Source: an uncultured Eggerthellaceae bacterium
GTDB taxonomy: Bacteria; Actinomycetota; Coriobacteriia; Coriobacteriales; Eggerthellaceae
Assembly (NCBI GenBank): GCA_910580205.1
Contig: CAJTVP010000005.1
Location: 1 to 64,000, forward strand
Reading direction: 5' to 3'
DNA: 64,000 nt
Below, one piece after another: positions 1 to 9,944 of the stretch. The translations under genes were made by a program, and so were the position numbers. The notes beneath the pieces were generated by a model. The model did no database searches. It worked only from the letters and a program-made list of their open reading frames with translations, and was not told the origin of the DNA. Every line of letters starts with the position of its first letter. The first letter of the stretch is position 1.

Positions 1-1140
<1,140 letters not shown>

Positions 1141-1144
<4 letters not shown>

Positions 1145-1719
1145 TGGCTATCACCTCCATCTGAATCTTTCAGAACGTAGCGCGCGCGATTGAGCTGGCT
1201 AAGCACGCTGGCGTCAATGCGCATCCCGTTCACACTCATGATTATTCCGCCGAGGATGGACTTGTCGATGCTCTCATTCAGCACCGCCTTGCATCCGAGC
1301 TCGGCCTCTGCCTTCTGTTCGATCAGCTTGCGCAGCTCGTCATCGAGCGGCACGACCGTGACCACGTCCACGACCACCAGCTTGAGCTTGTCCGCCATCA
1401 CGTCTTCATAGGCGTGATACACCTGACCGAGCAGATCGATGTCTCCCTGCTCGACCATAACGGCCAGCGTCTCAGTGAGCGCGGTTTCGCAATCAGCGAA
1501 CACGGCTTTCGCCAAGCCGTAGCGCTGCTCAGGCGAATAGGCGCTGTCATTGAGCGCCAGGGAGAGATCCATGTCCTGATAGATCAGATGCCGAAGCTCC
1601 TGGATCTGATTGCGGACTGCCACCGCCGCATCCGCGCCACCCGCATCGTTGGCGGCGTTGAACAGCGTGTCGGCGTAGATCTGCACCTTGCCTTGTGTCA
1701 CCAGCCGGTTAGTTGCCAT
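1141..1719 (-). CDS. atpH: F1 ATP synthase delta subunit
   Basis: Peripheral-stalk delta subunit (OSCP family) that joins the alpha3beta3 head to the b subunits. It has 192 residues, within the usual family length. The N-terminal helical domain begins with a MATNRLVTQGKVQIYADTLF stretch, and the C-terminal part carries a typical LGGIIMSVNGMRIDASV segment. The ATG overlaps the end of atpF by 11 bp and the stop overlaps the atpA start, so the gene sits in one translationally coupled operon. The assignment rests on position plus these family patterns. Confidence 0.93.
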
Positions 1720-2314
1720 TGAAGCTCCCCGCTTCTTTGACGTAGCGCTCGATGATGGCGCGATGCTCGCCTTCGGTGAGGTCGTTGCCGATCAGCTTCG
1801 CCGCGACATCCACTGACGTGTCAGCGATGGATGCCTGAAGCTCGGCCATCGCTGCTTTCTTCTCCGCTTCAATGGTGATGCGCGCCTTGGAGATCATGTC
1901 CTCAGCTTCGGCCTGGGCCTTGTCCTGGATGCTCTGGCGCACCGCCTCGCCGGTCTCGCGCGCCTCGGCGACCACCTTCGTGGCCTCCGCCTTCGCATCC
2001 GCCAGCTGCTGTTTGTACTCCGCAAGCACGCGCTCGCTTTCGATCTTGGCTTCCTCTGACTGCTGCAGAGCTTCCCTGATCGTGTTCTCGCGCTTCTCCA
2101 GCATGCCCGCGAACATGGGCCAGCCGAACTTCGCGAGGATGATCCAGAGGATGATGAAAGCGACCAGCATGGGAACGAATTCCAGCATGTCGGGCAGGAT
2201 GGCGGAGATGCCACCCACTTCTTCGCTTTCAGCCGCGAAGGCGAGCGACGGGCAGAAGGCGGCGCTCAACGCAGCTGCGCTTGCCATCGCCATCTTTCTC
2301 GCTCTTGTTCTCAC
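1709..2314 (-). CDS. atpF: Fo ATP synthase b subunit
   Basis: Membrane-anchored stator subunit of Fo, 201 residues with the chosen start. A GTG at 2312-2314 preceded by AGAAGGAGGA was preferred to a longer upstream frame that lacks a ribosome site. The first 30 residues look like a signal or extra membrane segment (an Ala-rich stretch ending in AFAAES). The true anchor MLVAFIILWIILAKFGWP follows, and then a long charged coiled coil rich in Glu, Lys and Ala. The extra N-terminal hydrophobic stretch is seen in some Gram-positive and actinobacterial b subunits. Confidence 0.93.
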   Translation of the reverse strand: MRTRARKMAMASAAALSAAFCPSLAFAAESEEVGGISAILPDMLEFVPMLVAFIILWIILAKFGWPMFAGMLEKRENTIREALQQSEEAKIESERVLAEYKQQLADAKAEATKVVAEARETGEAVRQSIQDKAQAEAEDMISKARITIEAEKKAAMAELQASIADTSVDVAAKLIGNDLTEGEHRAIIERYVKEAGSFNGN

Positions 2315-2369
2315 GTGCTTCCTCCTTCTAGCCTTTTTGGCTTGAACTTGCTGCCGATAAGACCAGAAG

Positions 2370-2588
2370 CTACATGATGAACGCGAGCACGAAGCCGATG
2401 AGCGCGAGCGCCTCTGCAAGAGCAGCACCAAGGATGAAGTTGGTGAACAGACGGCCTTGCAGCTCAGGCTGGCGAGCGGTGCCGACGCAGCAGCCATAGC
2501 AGGCGATGCCGATGCCGATGCCAGGGCCGATGGCGCCGAGGCCGTAGCCGACGACCTTCAGGGCAGAGAGTACCAATGTAATTTCCAC
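2370..2588 (-). CDS. atpE: Fo ATP synthase c subunit (rotor ring)
   Basis: Two-helix proteolipid of the c ring, 72 residues. The start is GTG at 2586-2588 behind AAAGGAGGAAACT. Helix one has the Gly-rich GAIGPGIGIGIA pattern and helix two has GAALAEALALIGFVLAF with the ion-carrying Glu. The residues around this Glu (AEALALIG) and the absence of a helix-one Gln suit proton rather than sodium coupling; that is an inference from known c-ring signatures. A 55-bp gap to atpF and a 166-bp gap to atpB flank it. The 166-bp gap shows no obvious terminator. Confidence 0.95.
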   Translation of the reverse strand: MEITLVLSALKVVGYGLGAIGPGIGIGIACYGCCVGTARQPELQGRLFTNFILGAALAEALALIGFVLAFIM

Positions 2589-2754
2589 AGTTTCCTCCTT
2601 TTGCCGTTTTTGAGCCTGTTTTCTCAAAAACCTTTTCCTATGGCGACCGGGCGTGGAACCCGGAGATGCCCTTGGTGGGCGCGACCGCTTGAAGGTGGGC
2701 CGCAAGGCAGAAGGCGGTGCCCCTGCCGACCTGGCGTCTTCGCCAGCCTGCTCC

Positions 2755-3540
2755 CTAGTGCGCGGAAGTGGCCAGCTGGATGTAGACCGAAGAGAGCACG
2801 GTGAACACGTAGGCCTGAAGGAACGCCACCAGCGTCTCCAGAGCGTACATGACCACGAGCAGCAGGAACCACGGCAGCGTCAGCACGCCGGAGACCACGT
2901 CGATGGACTGGATGCCCGTGATCAAGAACGTGCTGGTGGCCAGCGCGAAGATACCAAGGACCATGTGGCCGGCGAACATGTTGCCGTAAAGTCGGACCGC
3001 CAGCGTGAGCAGGCGGATGACCGTGGAGAGCAGCTCCAAGAACCAGATGATCGGAACCATCACGATGGGCAGTCCGCTGGGGGCCAAGGATTTCAGATAG
3101 CCCAAGCCGCCATGGGTCTTGATGCCCCAGAAGACGAAGTACACGAATGAGATCAAAGAAAGCGCCCATGTGACCGAGATGGTGCCCGTGGGCGTCTTGC
3201 AGCCGGGGATGAGCCCGACGAAGTTGCTGATCAGGATGAAGAAGAACAGCGTGGCCAAGAACGGCACGTGCTTCTTGTAACCGTGCCCGATGACGCTCTC
3301 GCCCATGTCATTGCGGACGAACTGATACCCGTATTCCACCGTGTTGATGAACTTGTTCTTGGGGATCAGCGTCAGCTTCTTGGACACGATGAGGATGACC
3401 GCGCAGGTGATGATCCAGCAGATGATCATCCACAGGATGTACTGCGTCATGCCGAACTCGGCATTGCCGATGACGATGGCGGAGTCGAACGATGCTTTCA
3501 GGTGAGGGACTTCCTCACTCAGCCACTCCAAAGCTCCCAC
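2755..3540 (-). CDS. atpB: Fo ATP synthase a subunit
   Basis: Polytopic Fo subunit that forms the proton half-channels against the c ring; 261 residues with about five or six membrane segments. The conserved segment TLAVRLYGNMFAGH contains the essential arginine that faces the c-ring glutamate. The C-terminal helix ALETLVAFLQAYVFTVLSSVY is typical. The start is GTG at 3538-3540, four bases after the atpI stop. Confidence 0.96.
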   Translation of the reverse strand: MGALEWLSEEVPHLKASFDSAIVIGNAEFGMTQYILWMIICWIITCAVILIVSKKLTLIPKNKFINTVEYGYQFVRNDMGESVIGHGYKKHVPFLATLFFFILISNFVGLIPGCKTPTGTISVTWALSLISFVYFVFWGIKTHGGLGYLKSLAPSGLPIVMVPIIWFLELLSTVIRLLTLAVRLYGNMFAGHMVLGIFALATSTFLITGIQSIDVVSGVLTLPWFLLLVVMYALETLVAFLQAYVFTVLSSVYIQLATSAH

Positions 3541-3544
3541 GTGC

Positions 3545-3850
3545 CTACTCCTTCTTCTCTTGCTTCTCTTTGCCCGTCAGGGTCCGTTTGACCCCGAACG
3601 CGATGGCGAACACCGAAAGCGCGACCGCCTCTGCGAGCACGAACGGCATGGCCACATCACGCGCGACGTTCACGCAGATGATGGCGAAGGCGAACATCAG
3701 CACGAAGGAGATGATCAGGCTCAGAAGCAAGATGGACATATGCCCGAAATTGCTGGTGGCCGTCACCTTCCGCGTCATGCGAAGACCTGCGATCAACGGC
3801 AAGAAGCCGATGATGCCCGCAAGCGCTCCACATACGATGGCTGCTGCCAT
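3545..3850 (-). CDS. atpI: Small four-helix membrane protein, AtpI-like
   Basis: First gene of the atp operon: 101 residues with four predicted membrane helices, a short basic loop after helix two (LRMTRKVTATSNFGHMS) and a charged KEKQEKKE tail. Family knowledge: AtpI-type proteins help c-ring assembly or Mg2+ supply and are poorly conserved in sequence. The call therefore rests mostly on position, size and topology. The stop lies four bases upstream of the atpB GTG. Confidence 0.7.
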   Translation of the reverse strand: MAAAIVCGALAGIIGFLPLIAGLRMTRKVTATSNFGHMSILLLSLIISFVLMFAFAIICVNVARDVAMPFVLAEAVALSVFAIAFGVKRTLTGKEKQEKKE

Positions 3851-3898
3851 GACCCGCTCTCATCCAAGGTGAACTCACGTTTACGCAAAACACCCCGT

Positions 3899-3927
3899 AT
3901 GATACCCATACAAATGAAAAGCGGTAA
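3899..3927 (-). promoter_or_regulatory. Putative sigma-70 promoter of the atp operon
   Basis: On the minus strand TTACCG (3922-3927) and TATCAT (3899-3904) are separated by exactly 17 bases and lie about 50 bases upstream of atpI. The -10 matches the consensus at five of six positions; the -35 is weaker. Confidence 0.45.
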
Positions 3928-4005
3928 CAAACCGGCAACAAAAAGGGGTAAGCGGTCCCTCATTCCGCCAGCCCCTCAGATTGGCGTCATCGAGCAGGGG
4001 CTGAC

Positions 4006-4022
4006 GGCTCCAAAATGGAGCC
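4006..4022 (-). terminator. Possible weak terminator behind the dCMP deaminase gene
   Basis: A perfect six-base stem (GGCTCC / GGAGCC) with a five-base loop sits directly after the deaminase stop codon. No T-run follows on the minus strand, so it may only stabilise the 3' end. Confidence 0.3.
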
Positions 4023-4025
4023 GGA

Positions 4026-4502
4026 TCAGAGCTCCGGCGCGCTCTCAGGGATGTATTCCCGGCAGAGGATCCCGGATTCGGCCAGCATCTCTTGGGCCAG
4101 CTCATCCGGATAGGGATTCTGGTAGACGATCTCTTTGATGCCGGCGTTGATGAGCATCTTCGCGCAGACCACGCAGGGCTGGGTGTTCACATAGATGGAA
4201 GCGCCATCTATGTCCGTTCCGAAGCGCGCCGCTTGGATGATGGCGTTCTGCTCCGCATGCAGCCCGCGGCAGATCTCATGGCGCTGCCCTGACGGCACGC
4301 CCAGCTGCTCACGCAAGCATCCCACTTCGCTGCAATGGCGGATGCCCGTGGGCACGCCGTTGTAGCCCGTGGCCAGGATGCGCTTGTCCTTCACGATGAC
4401 CGCGCCCACGCCCCGGCGCATGCAGGTGGTCCGCGTGGCCACCTGGTTCGCCAAGGTCATGAAGTATTCGTCCCAGCTGGGACGCTCATCTGCGTGGGCC
4501 AT
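4026..4502 (-). CDS. Deoxycytidylate (dCMP) deaminase, ComEB type
   Basis: Zinc enzyme that converts dCMP to dUMP, the substrate of thymidylate synthase. It has 158 residues from the ATG at 4500-4502; a longer frame runs into glyA and was discarded. Zinc-site motifs are clear: HAEQNAI (His ligand plus the catalytic Glu) and later PCVVC (two Cys ligands). The N-terminal SWDEYFMTLANQVATRTTC and RGVGAVIV segments are typical. It follows glyA with one intervening base, so the two form an operon that supplies dUMP and methylene-tetrahydrofolate, which the ThyX encoded at 23.4 kb uses. Confidence 0.93.
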   Translation of the reverse strand: MAHADERPSWDEYFMTLANQVATRTTCMRRGVGAVIVKDKRILATGYNGVPTGIRHCSEVGCLREQLGVPSGQRHEICRGLHAEQNAIIQAARFGTDIDGASIYVNTQPCVVCAKMLINAGIKEIVYQNPYPDELAQEMLAESGILCREYIPESAPEL

Positions 4503-4503
4503 G

Positions 4504-5760
4504 TCAGTACCCCAGCCCCGGATACAGCTCATGGGCCGCCAGAAGGGATTCCACGTCTTCACGGACGCTTGACAGCGCGGAGGCGTCTTCATGGCCGAAG
4601 ACCGCTTTGGAGATCAAGGATCCTATCTGGTAGAAGTCATCCCCGTCGAAGCCGCGCGTGGTGCCCGCTGCGGATCCCACGCGGATGCCGCTCGTGACGA
4701 AGGGCGAGCGCTGCTCGTTCGGGATGGTGTTCTTGTTGACCGTGAGCCCCACGGACTCCAGCAGGTTCTCGGCGTCTTTGCCGGTCACGTCCGCTGGCGT
4801 GAGGTCCACCAGGCAGAGGTGGTTGTCCGTGCCGCCGGACACCAAGCGCAACCCGCCATCCGAGATGCCCTGCCCCAGCGCCTTCGCGTTGGCCACCACA
4901 TCGCGCGCGTACTCCGCGAAGGCGGGCGTCAAGGCTTCACCGAAAGCCACGGCCTTGCCCGCGATCACGTGCATGAGCGGGCCGCCCTGAGCGCCAGGGA
5001 AGAGCGCCTTGTCGATGCGCTTCGCCAGCTCCTCGGAGTTGGTGAGGATGAAGCCGCCACGGGGCCCGCGCAGCGTCTTGTGGCTGGTGGACGTGACCAC
5101 ATCAGCGAAGGGGACGGGAGAGGGGTGCACCCCACCGGCCACCAGCCCCGCGATATGCGCCATGTCGATCATGAGGAGCGCGCCCACGTTGTGCGCGATG
5201 TCCGCCATGCGCTCGAAGTCTATGGTGCGCGGATACGCGCTGGCGCCGCCCACGATCAGCTTCGGCTTGACCTCGCGCGCGCGGCTCTCAAGCTCATCGT
5301 AGTCGATGGTCTCTGAATCTGGGCTCACGCCGTAGGGCACGATGTTGTAGAACAAGCCGGAGAAGTTCACCGGAGAGCCATGGGTGAGGTGGCCGCCGTG
5401 ATCCAGGCTCATGCCCATGACCGTGTCGCCCGGTTGGATGAGCGCCAGGTATGCGGCGAAGTTCGCCTGAGCGCCGGAATGGGGCTGAACGTTGGCGAAC
5501 TGGCAGCCGAACAGCTCGCAAGCGCGAGCACGGGCCAGATCCTCCGCCTGGTCCACCTTCTCACAGCCGCCGTAATAGCGCTTGCCGGGATACCCTTCGG
5601 CGTATTTGTTGGTGAGGACGCTGCCCACCGCTTCCATGACCGCGCGGGACGTGAAGTTCTCGCTGGCGATGAGCTCTATGGTGCCGCGTTCACGGCCGAG
5701 CTCCTCTTCCAGGATGTCCGCCACCTGCGGATCGCACGCGCGAAGGATGTCATGAGCCAT
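4504..5760 (-). CDS. glyA: Serine hydroxymethyltransferase
   Basis: PLP enzyme that interconverts serine plus tetrahydrofolate with glycine plus 5,10-methylene-tetrahydrofolate. It has 418 residues from the ATG at 5758-5760, matching the family length. Visible signatures are ELIASENFTS near the N-terminus, YAEGYPGKRYYGGCE, and the PLP-lysine segment TSTSHKTLRGPRGG. A TACCAT hexamer at 5798-5803 (minus) could be its -10. The gene is followed at once by dCMP deaminase. Confidence 0.97.
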   Translation of the reverse strand: MAHDILRACDPQVADILEEELGRERGTIELIASENFTSRAVMEAVGSVLTNKYAEGYPGKRYYGGCEKVDQAEDLARARACELFGCQFANVQPHSGAQANFAAYLALIQPGDTVMGMSLDHGGHLTHGSPVNFSGLFYNIVPYGVSPDSETIDYDELESRAREVKPKLIVGGASAYPRTIDFERMADIAHNVGALLMIDMAHIAGLVAGGVHPSPVPFADVVTSTSHKTLRGPRGGFILTNSEELAKRIDKALFPGAQGGPLMHVIAGKAVAFGEALTPAFAEYARDVVANAKALGQGISDGGLRLVSGGTDNHLCLVDLTPADVTGKDAENLLESVGLTVNKNTIPNEQRSPFVTSGIRVGSAAGTTRGFDGDDFYQIGSLISKAVFGHEDASALSSVREDVESLLAAHELYPGLGY

Positions 5761-5828
5761 GGGAGCGCCTTTCTGTGCCTGTTGGATGGAAGCGCTTATG
5801 GTAGCGCAATGTGCCCGGCGCGCAGCCC

Positions 5829-6266
5829 TCATTCCTCAAGCGCCATGATCTTGGCAACGCGCCCGGCATGGCGGCCTTCCCCGAAGGGCGTGGAAAGGAA
5901 CGCATCCACGATGCGGATGTTCTCTTCCGGGGATACGAAGCGGCCGGACACCGTGACGATGTTGGCGTCGTTGTGCTCACGGGACAGCACGGCGAAATCC
6001 TCGCGCACGATGTTGACCGCGCGGATGCCATGGACCTTGTTGGCGGCCACGGCCATGCCGATGCCGGTGCCGCATACGAGCACGCCGAACTCCGCCTCAC
6101 CGGAAGCCACATCCTCCGCCACCAGCGCGGCGAAATCCGGGTAATCCACGCGCGCGTCCGTGTCCGGCCCGCGGTCGATCACGCCGAAGCCCTCTGCTTC
6201 CAGGTGCTCCTTCAGCTGCTCTTTCTGCTCGAACCCTGCATGGTCGGCGCCGATGCTCACGCGCAT
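5829..6266 (-). CDS. rpiB: Ribose-5-phosphate isomerase B
   Basis: RpiB/LacAB-family sugar-phosphate isomerase of the pentose phosphate pathway, 145 residues. The start at 6264-6266 has an excellent AAGGAGGATCCC ahead of it. Family hallmarks are IGADHAGFEQK at the N-terminus, the active-site Cys in VLVCGTGIGMAVAANK, and SREHNDANI. It has its own -10 element inside the end of the upstream gene, so it need not depend on read-through. Confidence 0.95.
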   Translation of the reverse strand: MRVSIGADHAGFEQKEQLKEHLEAEGFGVIDRGPDTDARVDYPDFAALVAEDVASGEAEFGVLVCGTGIGMAVAANKVHGIRAVNIVREDFAVLSREHNDANIVTVSGRFVSPEENIRIVDAFLSTPFGEGRHAGRVAKIMALEE

Positions 6267-6293
6267 GGGATCCTCCTTGTCGTCGGTGGTCAG

Positions 6294-6299
6294 ATTATA
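6294..6299 (-). promoter_or_regulatory. -10 element upstream of rpiB
   Basis: A perfect TATAAT on the minus strand, 27 bases before the rpiB ATG, leaves room for a short leader with the strong ribosome site. No convincing -35 hexamer was found. Confidence 0.45.
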
Positions 6300-6310
6300 C
6301 GCGCTCAGGC

Positions 6311-8500
6311 TCAGCGGAGGATGCGCGGAAGAGCGCCCGTGCAGTCGATGACCGCGGAGGCTTGGCCGCACGCCGCCTCCTTTGCCAACAGAAAGGCCGC
6401 CCCGGCTGAGCGAGCCCGTTCTTTGAAATCCGGCGACAGCGCGAAGACGCTTTGAGGAGCGGGGTCTCCCGCGAGATTCGCCGAGGTGGCAGCCAAGGGA
6501 GAACCAGCGCGACGGATGAGCTCCTGAGCCATCCGGGATGCGGGCGCGCGCAGGCCGATGGTGCCTTGGCTGCTGCGGAACGCGGGGGGCACCGCATCAG
6601 AGGCGCGCACGATGAGGGTGAGGGGGCCGGGCCATCCCTCGCGAGCGAGGTCGAAGGCATAGGCGGGCACATCGCGTCCATAGCGGTCGAGCGCTTCGAT
6701 GCCGTCCACCAGCCACGCGATTGGCTTGTCAGCCGGACGCCCTTTGATCTGCGCCAGCACGCGCCCATCTTCTGCAGCGGTGACCGCGATGCCCACGCCC
6801 GCCACTGTGTCCGTGGGGAACACCGCCGGTTTCCCCGCCACCAGCGCGGCTGCCGCAGCGCGCGCTTGGAGCTCTTCCATGACGCCGTCCGCCACGCGCA
6901 TCCCATCCGCCGCCGCGCTCATGATGCCGCCAGCATAGCCCGCTCCCTCCCCAGCAGGGAAGATGCCAGGATGGGTCACGGATTGGGATGTCTTGCCATG
7001 GCGCAGGATCCGCGCCGGGCTTGAGCTGCGCGCCTCCGGAGCGGTCATGAGCGCTGAGGGATCATCGAACCCAGCGAGCTTGCGCCCGAAGACCGGCAGC
7101 GCCTCTTCCAGCGCCTCGGTCACGAAGGCGGGGAGCACCTCATGGAGGTCCGCTTCTTCCGTGCCGCGGGGGTAGGTGGGTGCGACGGGAGACGCGTCTG
7201 GGTCCGTGCCCAAGAAACCGCCCACCGTTTGAGCGGGCGCCGCGTACGTGCCGCCCGCCGCGCGAAACGCCGTCTGCTCCAATTCGCGCTGCAGCGTGAT
7301 GCCCGCCAGCACGCCGTCCTCTTCAGGCAGATCCTCTGGGCGCACCTCCACCAGCAGAGCCGCGTTCGCGTTCTTCCCATCGCGGGCGTGCGGGCTCATG
7401 CCATTCACGCACACGCTGCCCTCTTCGCTGGCGGCCGCCACCACGCTCCCACCTGGGCACATGCAGAACGTGTACACGCCACGACCGGCCTCCGTGTGCA
7501 TGGCCAGCTTGTACTCCGCCGGCGGCAGCCCTGGGTGCCCTGCAAAGGGGCCGTATTGCACCTGGTCGATCATGGCCTGGGGATGCTCGATGCGCACGCC
7601 CACGGCGAAGGGCTTCCGCTCCATCTCCATGCCTGCATCGTGCAGCAGCGCGAATGTGTCCCGCGCGGAATGGCCCATGGCCAGCACCACCGCCGACGCC
7701 GTCACATCCTCCTCCGTCCCCGTGCGCAGGTTCCGCAGCGTGGCGATGATGGTGCCATCAGAGGCGATCCGCTGCCCCGCGAACTGGGTGGAGAAGCGCA
7801 CCTCTCCCCCTGCGGCTTCTATCCGCTTGCGCAGGTTCTGGACCACCTTCGGCAAGAAATCCGTCCCGATGTGCGGATGCGCATCCACCAAGATGTCCTC
7901 CGGCGCACCGCAAGCGGCGAACTCCTTCAGGATGGCACGGGCGTACGGACTTTTCGTCCCCGTGGTCAGCTTGCCATCAGAGAACGTGCCAGCCCCGCCT
8001 TCGCCGAATTGGATGTTGGAATCCGGATCCAGCGCACCGCCCTCTGCGAAGGCACGCACATCCCGCATCCGCTCTTCCACAGGCCGCCCCCGCTCCACGA
8101 GCAACGGGCGAAGGCCCGCTCGCGCAAGGCGGAGCGTGCAGAACAGGCCCGCAGGGCCCGCGCCCACCACCAGAGGGCGCACGAAGCCTTGGGTGGCTGC
8201 AAGATGCGCCAAGTCAGGAGGCTCCACGAGAGCGGGTTCTGATGGCAAGAGCACCTGCACGCCCCTGGCCGGGTGCAGCTCCTCCAACCCCCCCACGCCC
8301 GCGATCTCCACCTGCACGTTCACCACGAAATGCACGTCGCGCTTCTTGCGCGCGTCCACGCTCTTCCTCAAGATCTGGAAACTGACCAGCGAATCCGATG
8401 CGATGCCCAGCGCGTTGGCCAGCGTTCGCTCCAGATCAGCCTCGCGTCCCGGCAGCAGATCATCCAAGGGCACCCGCACGCCCGTCACCTGCAGGATCAC
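6311..8500 (-). CDS. Fusion: COG2509-type FAD-dependent oxidoreductase + TsaC/YrdC threonylcarbamoyl-AMP synthase domain
   Basis: A 729-residue two-domain protein in one uninterrupted frame. Residues about 1-540 are an NAD(P)/FAD-dependent flavoprotein of the COG2509 kind. They have the dinucleotide motif VVGAGPAGLFCTLRLARAG near residue 110, then GEGGAGTFSDGKLTTGTK, and FPAGEGAGYAGGIMSAAADG at the FAD-closing end. Residues about 552-729 are a complete TsaC/YrdC domain with PTDTVAGVG, KGRPADKPIAWLV, GTIGLRAP and ATSANLAG; these make the L-threonylcarbamoyl-AMP used for tRNA t6A37. The usual Tyr of PT(D/E)TVYGLG is Ala here. The chosen start is GTG 8498-8500, forming a GTGA overlap with the upstream flavoprotein gene; an ATG 63 bases earlier is possible. 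A sequencing error that joins two genes cannot be excluded. Confidence 0.88.
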   Translation of the reverse strand: MILQVTGVRVPLDDLLPGREADLERTLANALGIASDSLVSFQILRKSVDARKKRDVHFVVNVQVEIAGVGGLEELHPARGVQVLLPSEPALVEPPDLAHLAATQGFVRPLVVGAGPAGLFCTLRLARAGLRPLLVERGRPVEERMRDVRAFAEGGALDPDSNIQFGEGGAGTFSDGKLTTGTKSPYARAILKEFAACGAPEDILVDAHPHIGTDFLPKVVQNLRKRIEAAGGEVRFSTQFAGQRIASDGTIIATLRNLRTGTEEDVTASAVVLAMGHSARDTFALLHDAGMEMERKPFAVGVRIEHPQAMIDQVQYGPFAGHPGLPPAEYKLAMHTEAGRGVYTFCMCPGGSVVAAASEEGSVCVNGMSPHARDGKNANAALLVEVRPEDLPEEDGVLAGITLQRELEQTAFRAAGGTYAAPAQTVGGFLGTDPDASPVAPTYPRGTEEADLHEVLPAFVTEALEEALPVFGRKLAGFDDPSALMTAPEARSSSPARILRHGKTSQSVTHPGIFPAGEGAGYAGGIMSAAADGMRVADGVMEELQARAAAAALVAGKPAVFPTDTVAGVGIAVTAAEDGRVLAQIKGRPADKPIAWLVDGIEALDRYGRDVPAYAFDLAREGWPGPLTLIVRASDAVPPAFRSSQGTIGLRAPASRMAQELIRRAGSPLAATSANLAGDPAPQSVFALSPDFKERARSAGAAFLLAKEAACGQASAVIDCTGALPRILR

Positions 8501-9720
8501 GCCAAGCTCCAGCCCGCCAGAAGCCCTGTCATGAAAGCCCAGTGCAAGTTGAAGCCACCGCACGCGCCATCCATATCCAGCGCCTCGCCCAGCACATGCA
8601 GCCCAGGGACCTCTTTGGCTTCCAGCGTCTCCGGGCAGAACGCATCAAGGGCGAAGCCGCCCCGGTGAACCTGGCAGACGCTCTCATCTCCGATGCCTTG
8701 GACGGGCAGATCGAACGCCGCCAGCCTCTGCGCGATCCTCCGCGCGCTCTCCGCGTTCGCCTCCTGCGCTCCTTCCAGCCCCAAGCTCTTCAGCACCTGG
8801 TCCGCCACCAAGGGAAGCACCGCCCCTTGCAAAAGCTCGAAGTTGGAGGGCGTTTTCGCCAGCATGCGCGCAAGGTCCGTGAGCCGGGATGCCATCAGTG
8901 CTCCGGGATCCGCCACCTCTGGCAGCAGGTCAAGGCGGATGACGTCCCCCGCCTGCGCGGATCGGGACAGGTTGAAGATGCAGATGCCAGAGACGCCATA
9001 TTTCCGAAAGAGCACCTCCCCGCGCTCTTCGGCCACGCGCTCCCCTTCCCGGAGGAGGCTCGCGCTGCAACGGACGCGGATGTTGTCCAGCGCCCGCGTG
9101 AAGCGGGTCTCCGTGGCAAGGGGCCCCAAGATGGGCTTCGGCGGCTCGTAAGGCAGCAGCCCTTCAAGGCCGAACGCGCCCGCAGCCCCTCCAGCAGCCA
9201 CCACCGCCGTGCGCGCTCGGATGAGCTCTCCGCTCGCCAGATGGATGGTGAAATGGGAACGCTCCGCCTTCGGTGGGACGATGCGCTGGACGGCGGAAGA
9301 GACACGCATCTCCACGCCAAACCGCTGCAAAGGCGCGCGCAGCACTTCCAGGACCACGCTGGCTTTGTTCGCCTGGGGATACAACCGCCCTTCTGATTCC
9401 TCACGCCAGAGAAGGCCGAGCCGCTCGAAGAAGCCCACCACCGGATTGACCGATGATGGAGATGACGCGGTCTGCTGCTCCAACGCCTTGGATACCATCT
9501 GGAACCCGTCCGGATCGTTGTAGGCGTGCGCCTGGATATGGGCGTTCGAGAAGTTGCAACGGCCATTGCCAGAGCGCAGGATGGAACGCCCGACCTTGTC
9601 CGTCGCTTCCAATATGAGGATGCGCGGCAACGCAGCGCCGGCGCGCACCGTGGCTTCGCAGGCCGCCACCGCGCAGATGAGCCCGGATGCGCCTCCCCCT
9701 ATGATGGCGATGTCATGCAT
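8497..9720 (-). CDS. BaiN/HI0933-family NAD(P)/FAD-dependent oxidoreductase
   Basis: Flavoprotein of 407 residues with the N-terminal dinucleotide motif IAIIGGGASGLICAVAA, the family pattern GNGRCNFSNAH, and a C-terminal GEALDMDGACGGFNLHWA segment that closes the FAD site. Family members are annotated as aminoacetone oxidase or BaiN-like; the substrate is unknown. The start at 9718-9720 is chosen because a perfect TATAAT ends eight bases before it, which makes the mRNA leaderless. Its TGA overlaps the GTG of the fusion gene downstream, so two flavoproteins are coupled. Confidence 0.9.
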   Translation of the reverse strand: MHDIAIIGGGASGLICAVAACEATVRAGAALPRILILEATDKVGRSILRSGNGRCNFSNAHIQAHAYNDPDGFQMVSKALEQQTASSPSSVNPVVGFFERLGLLWREESEGRLYPQANKASVVLEVLRAPLQRFGVEMRVSSAVQRIVPPKAERSHFTIHLASGELIRARTAVVAAGGAAGAFGLEGLLPYEPPKPILGPLATETRFTRALDNIRVRCSASLLREGERVAEERGEVLFRKYGVSGICIFNLSRSAQAGDVIRLDLLPEVADPGALMASRLTDLARMLAKTPSNFELLQGAVLPLVADQVLKSLGLEGAQEANAESARRIAQRLAAFDLPVQGIGDESVCQVHRGGFALDAFCPETLEAKEVPGLHVLGEALDMDGACGGFNLHWAFMTGLLAGWSLA

Positions 9721-9727
9721 GGTCGTG

Positions 9728-9733
9728 ATTATA
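9728..9733 (-). promoter_or_regulatory. -10 element for a leaderless transcript
   Basis: TATAAT on the minus strand ends eight bases before the A of the BaiN-like ATG. Transcription would therefore begin at or next to the start codon, with no ribosome site needed; none is present. Confidence 0.55.
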
Positions 9734-9913
9734 GCGAACGGGTCAAGCAACGCCGCATGCATAAAGGAAGCGTCACAGAAGCAGGTGAGGTCAGTGAGGG
9801 TTCCCAGGGTGCCTGAGATCGGGCCGCCTTCGGGCCAAGTGGCCTTCGCGCCACGCCGAGCCCGAAACAAGGTCCGAGATCAGGTGCCATTGGGAAGCCG
9901 CAGCGTCAATAGG

Positions 9914-9937
9914 TTACGAGCCCGGATGGGCTCGTAA
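9914..9937 (-). terminator. Perfect hairpin after the symporter gene
   Basis: A ten-base perfect inverted repeat (TTACGAGCCC / GGGCTCGTAA) with a four-base loop lies eight bases beyond the symporter stop. The T-run is missing on both strands, so it is a terminator without U-tail or a 3'-end stabiliser. The remaining 180 bases up to the BaiN-like start hold further GC-rich palindromic sequence but no gene that I can support. Confidence 0.55.
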
Positions 9938-9944
9938 TCAAAAC

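Noticed and set aside
2589..2754. 166-bp gap between atpB and atpE as a possible regulatory RNA
   Set aside because: No stable hairpin with T-run and no -10 box convincing enough to report.
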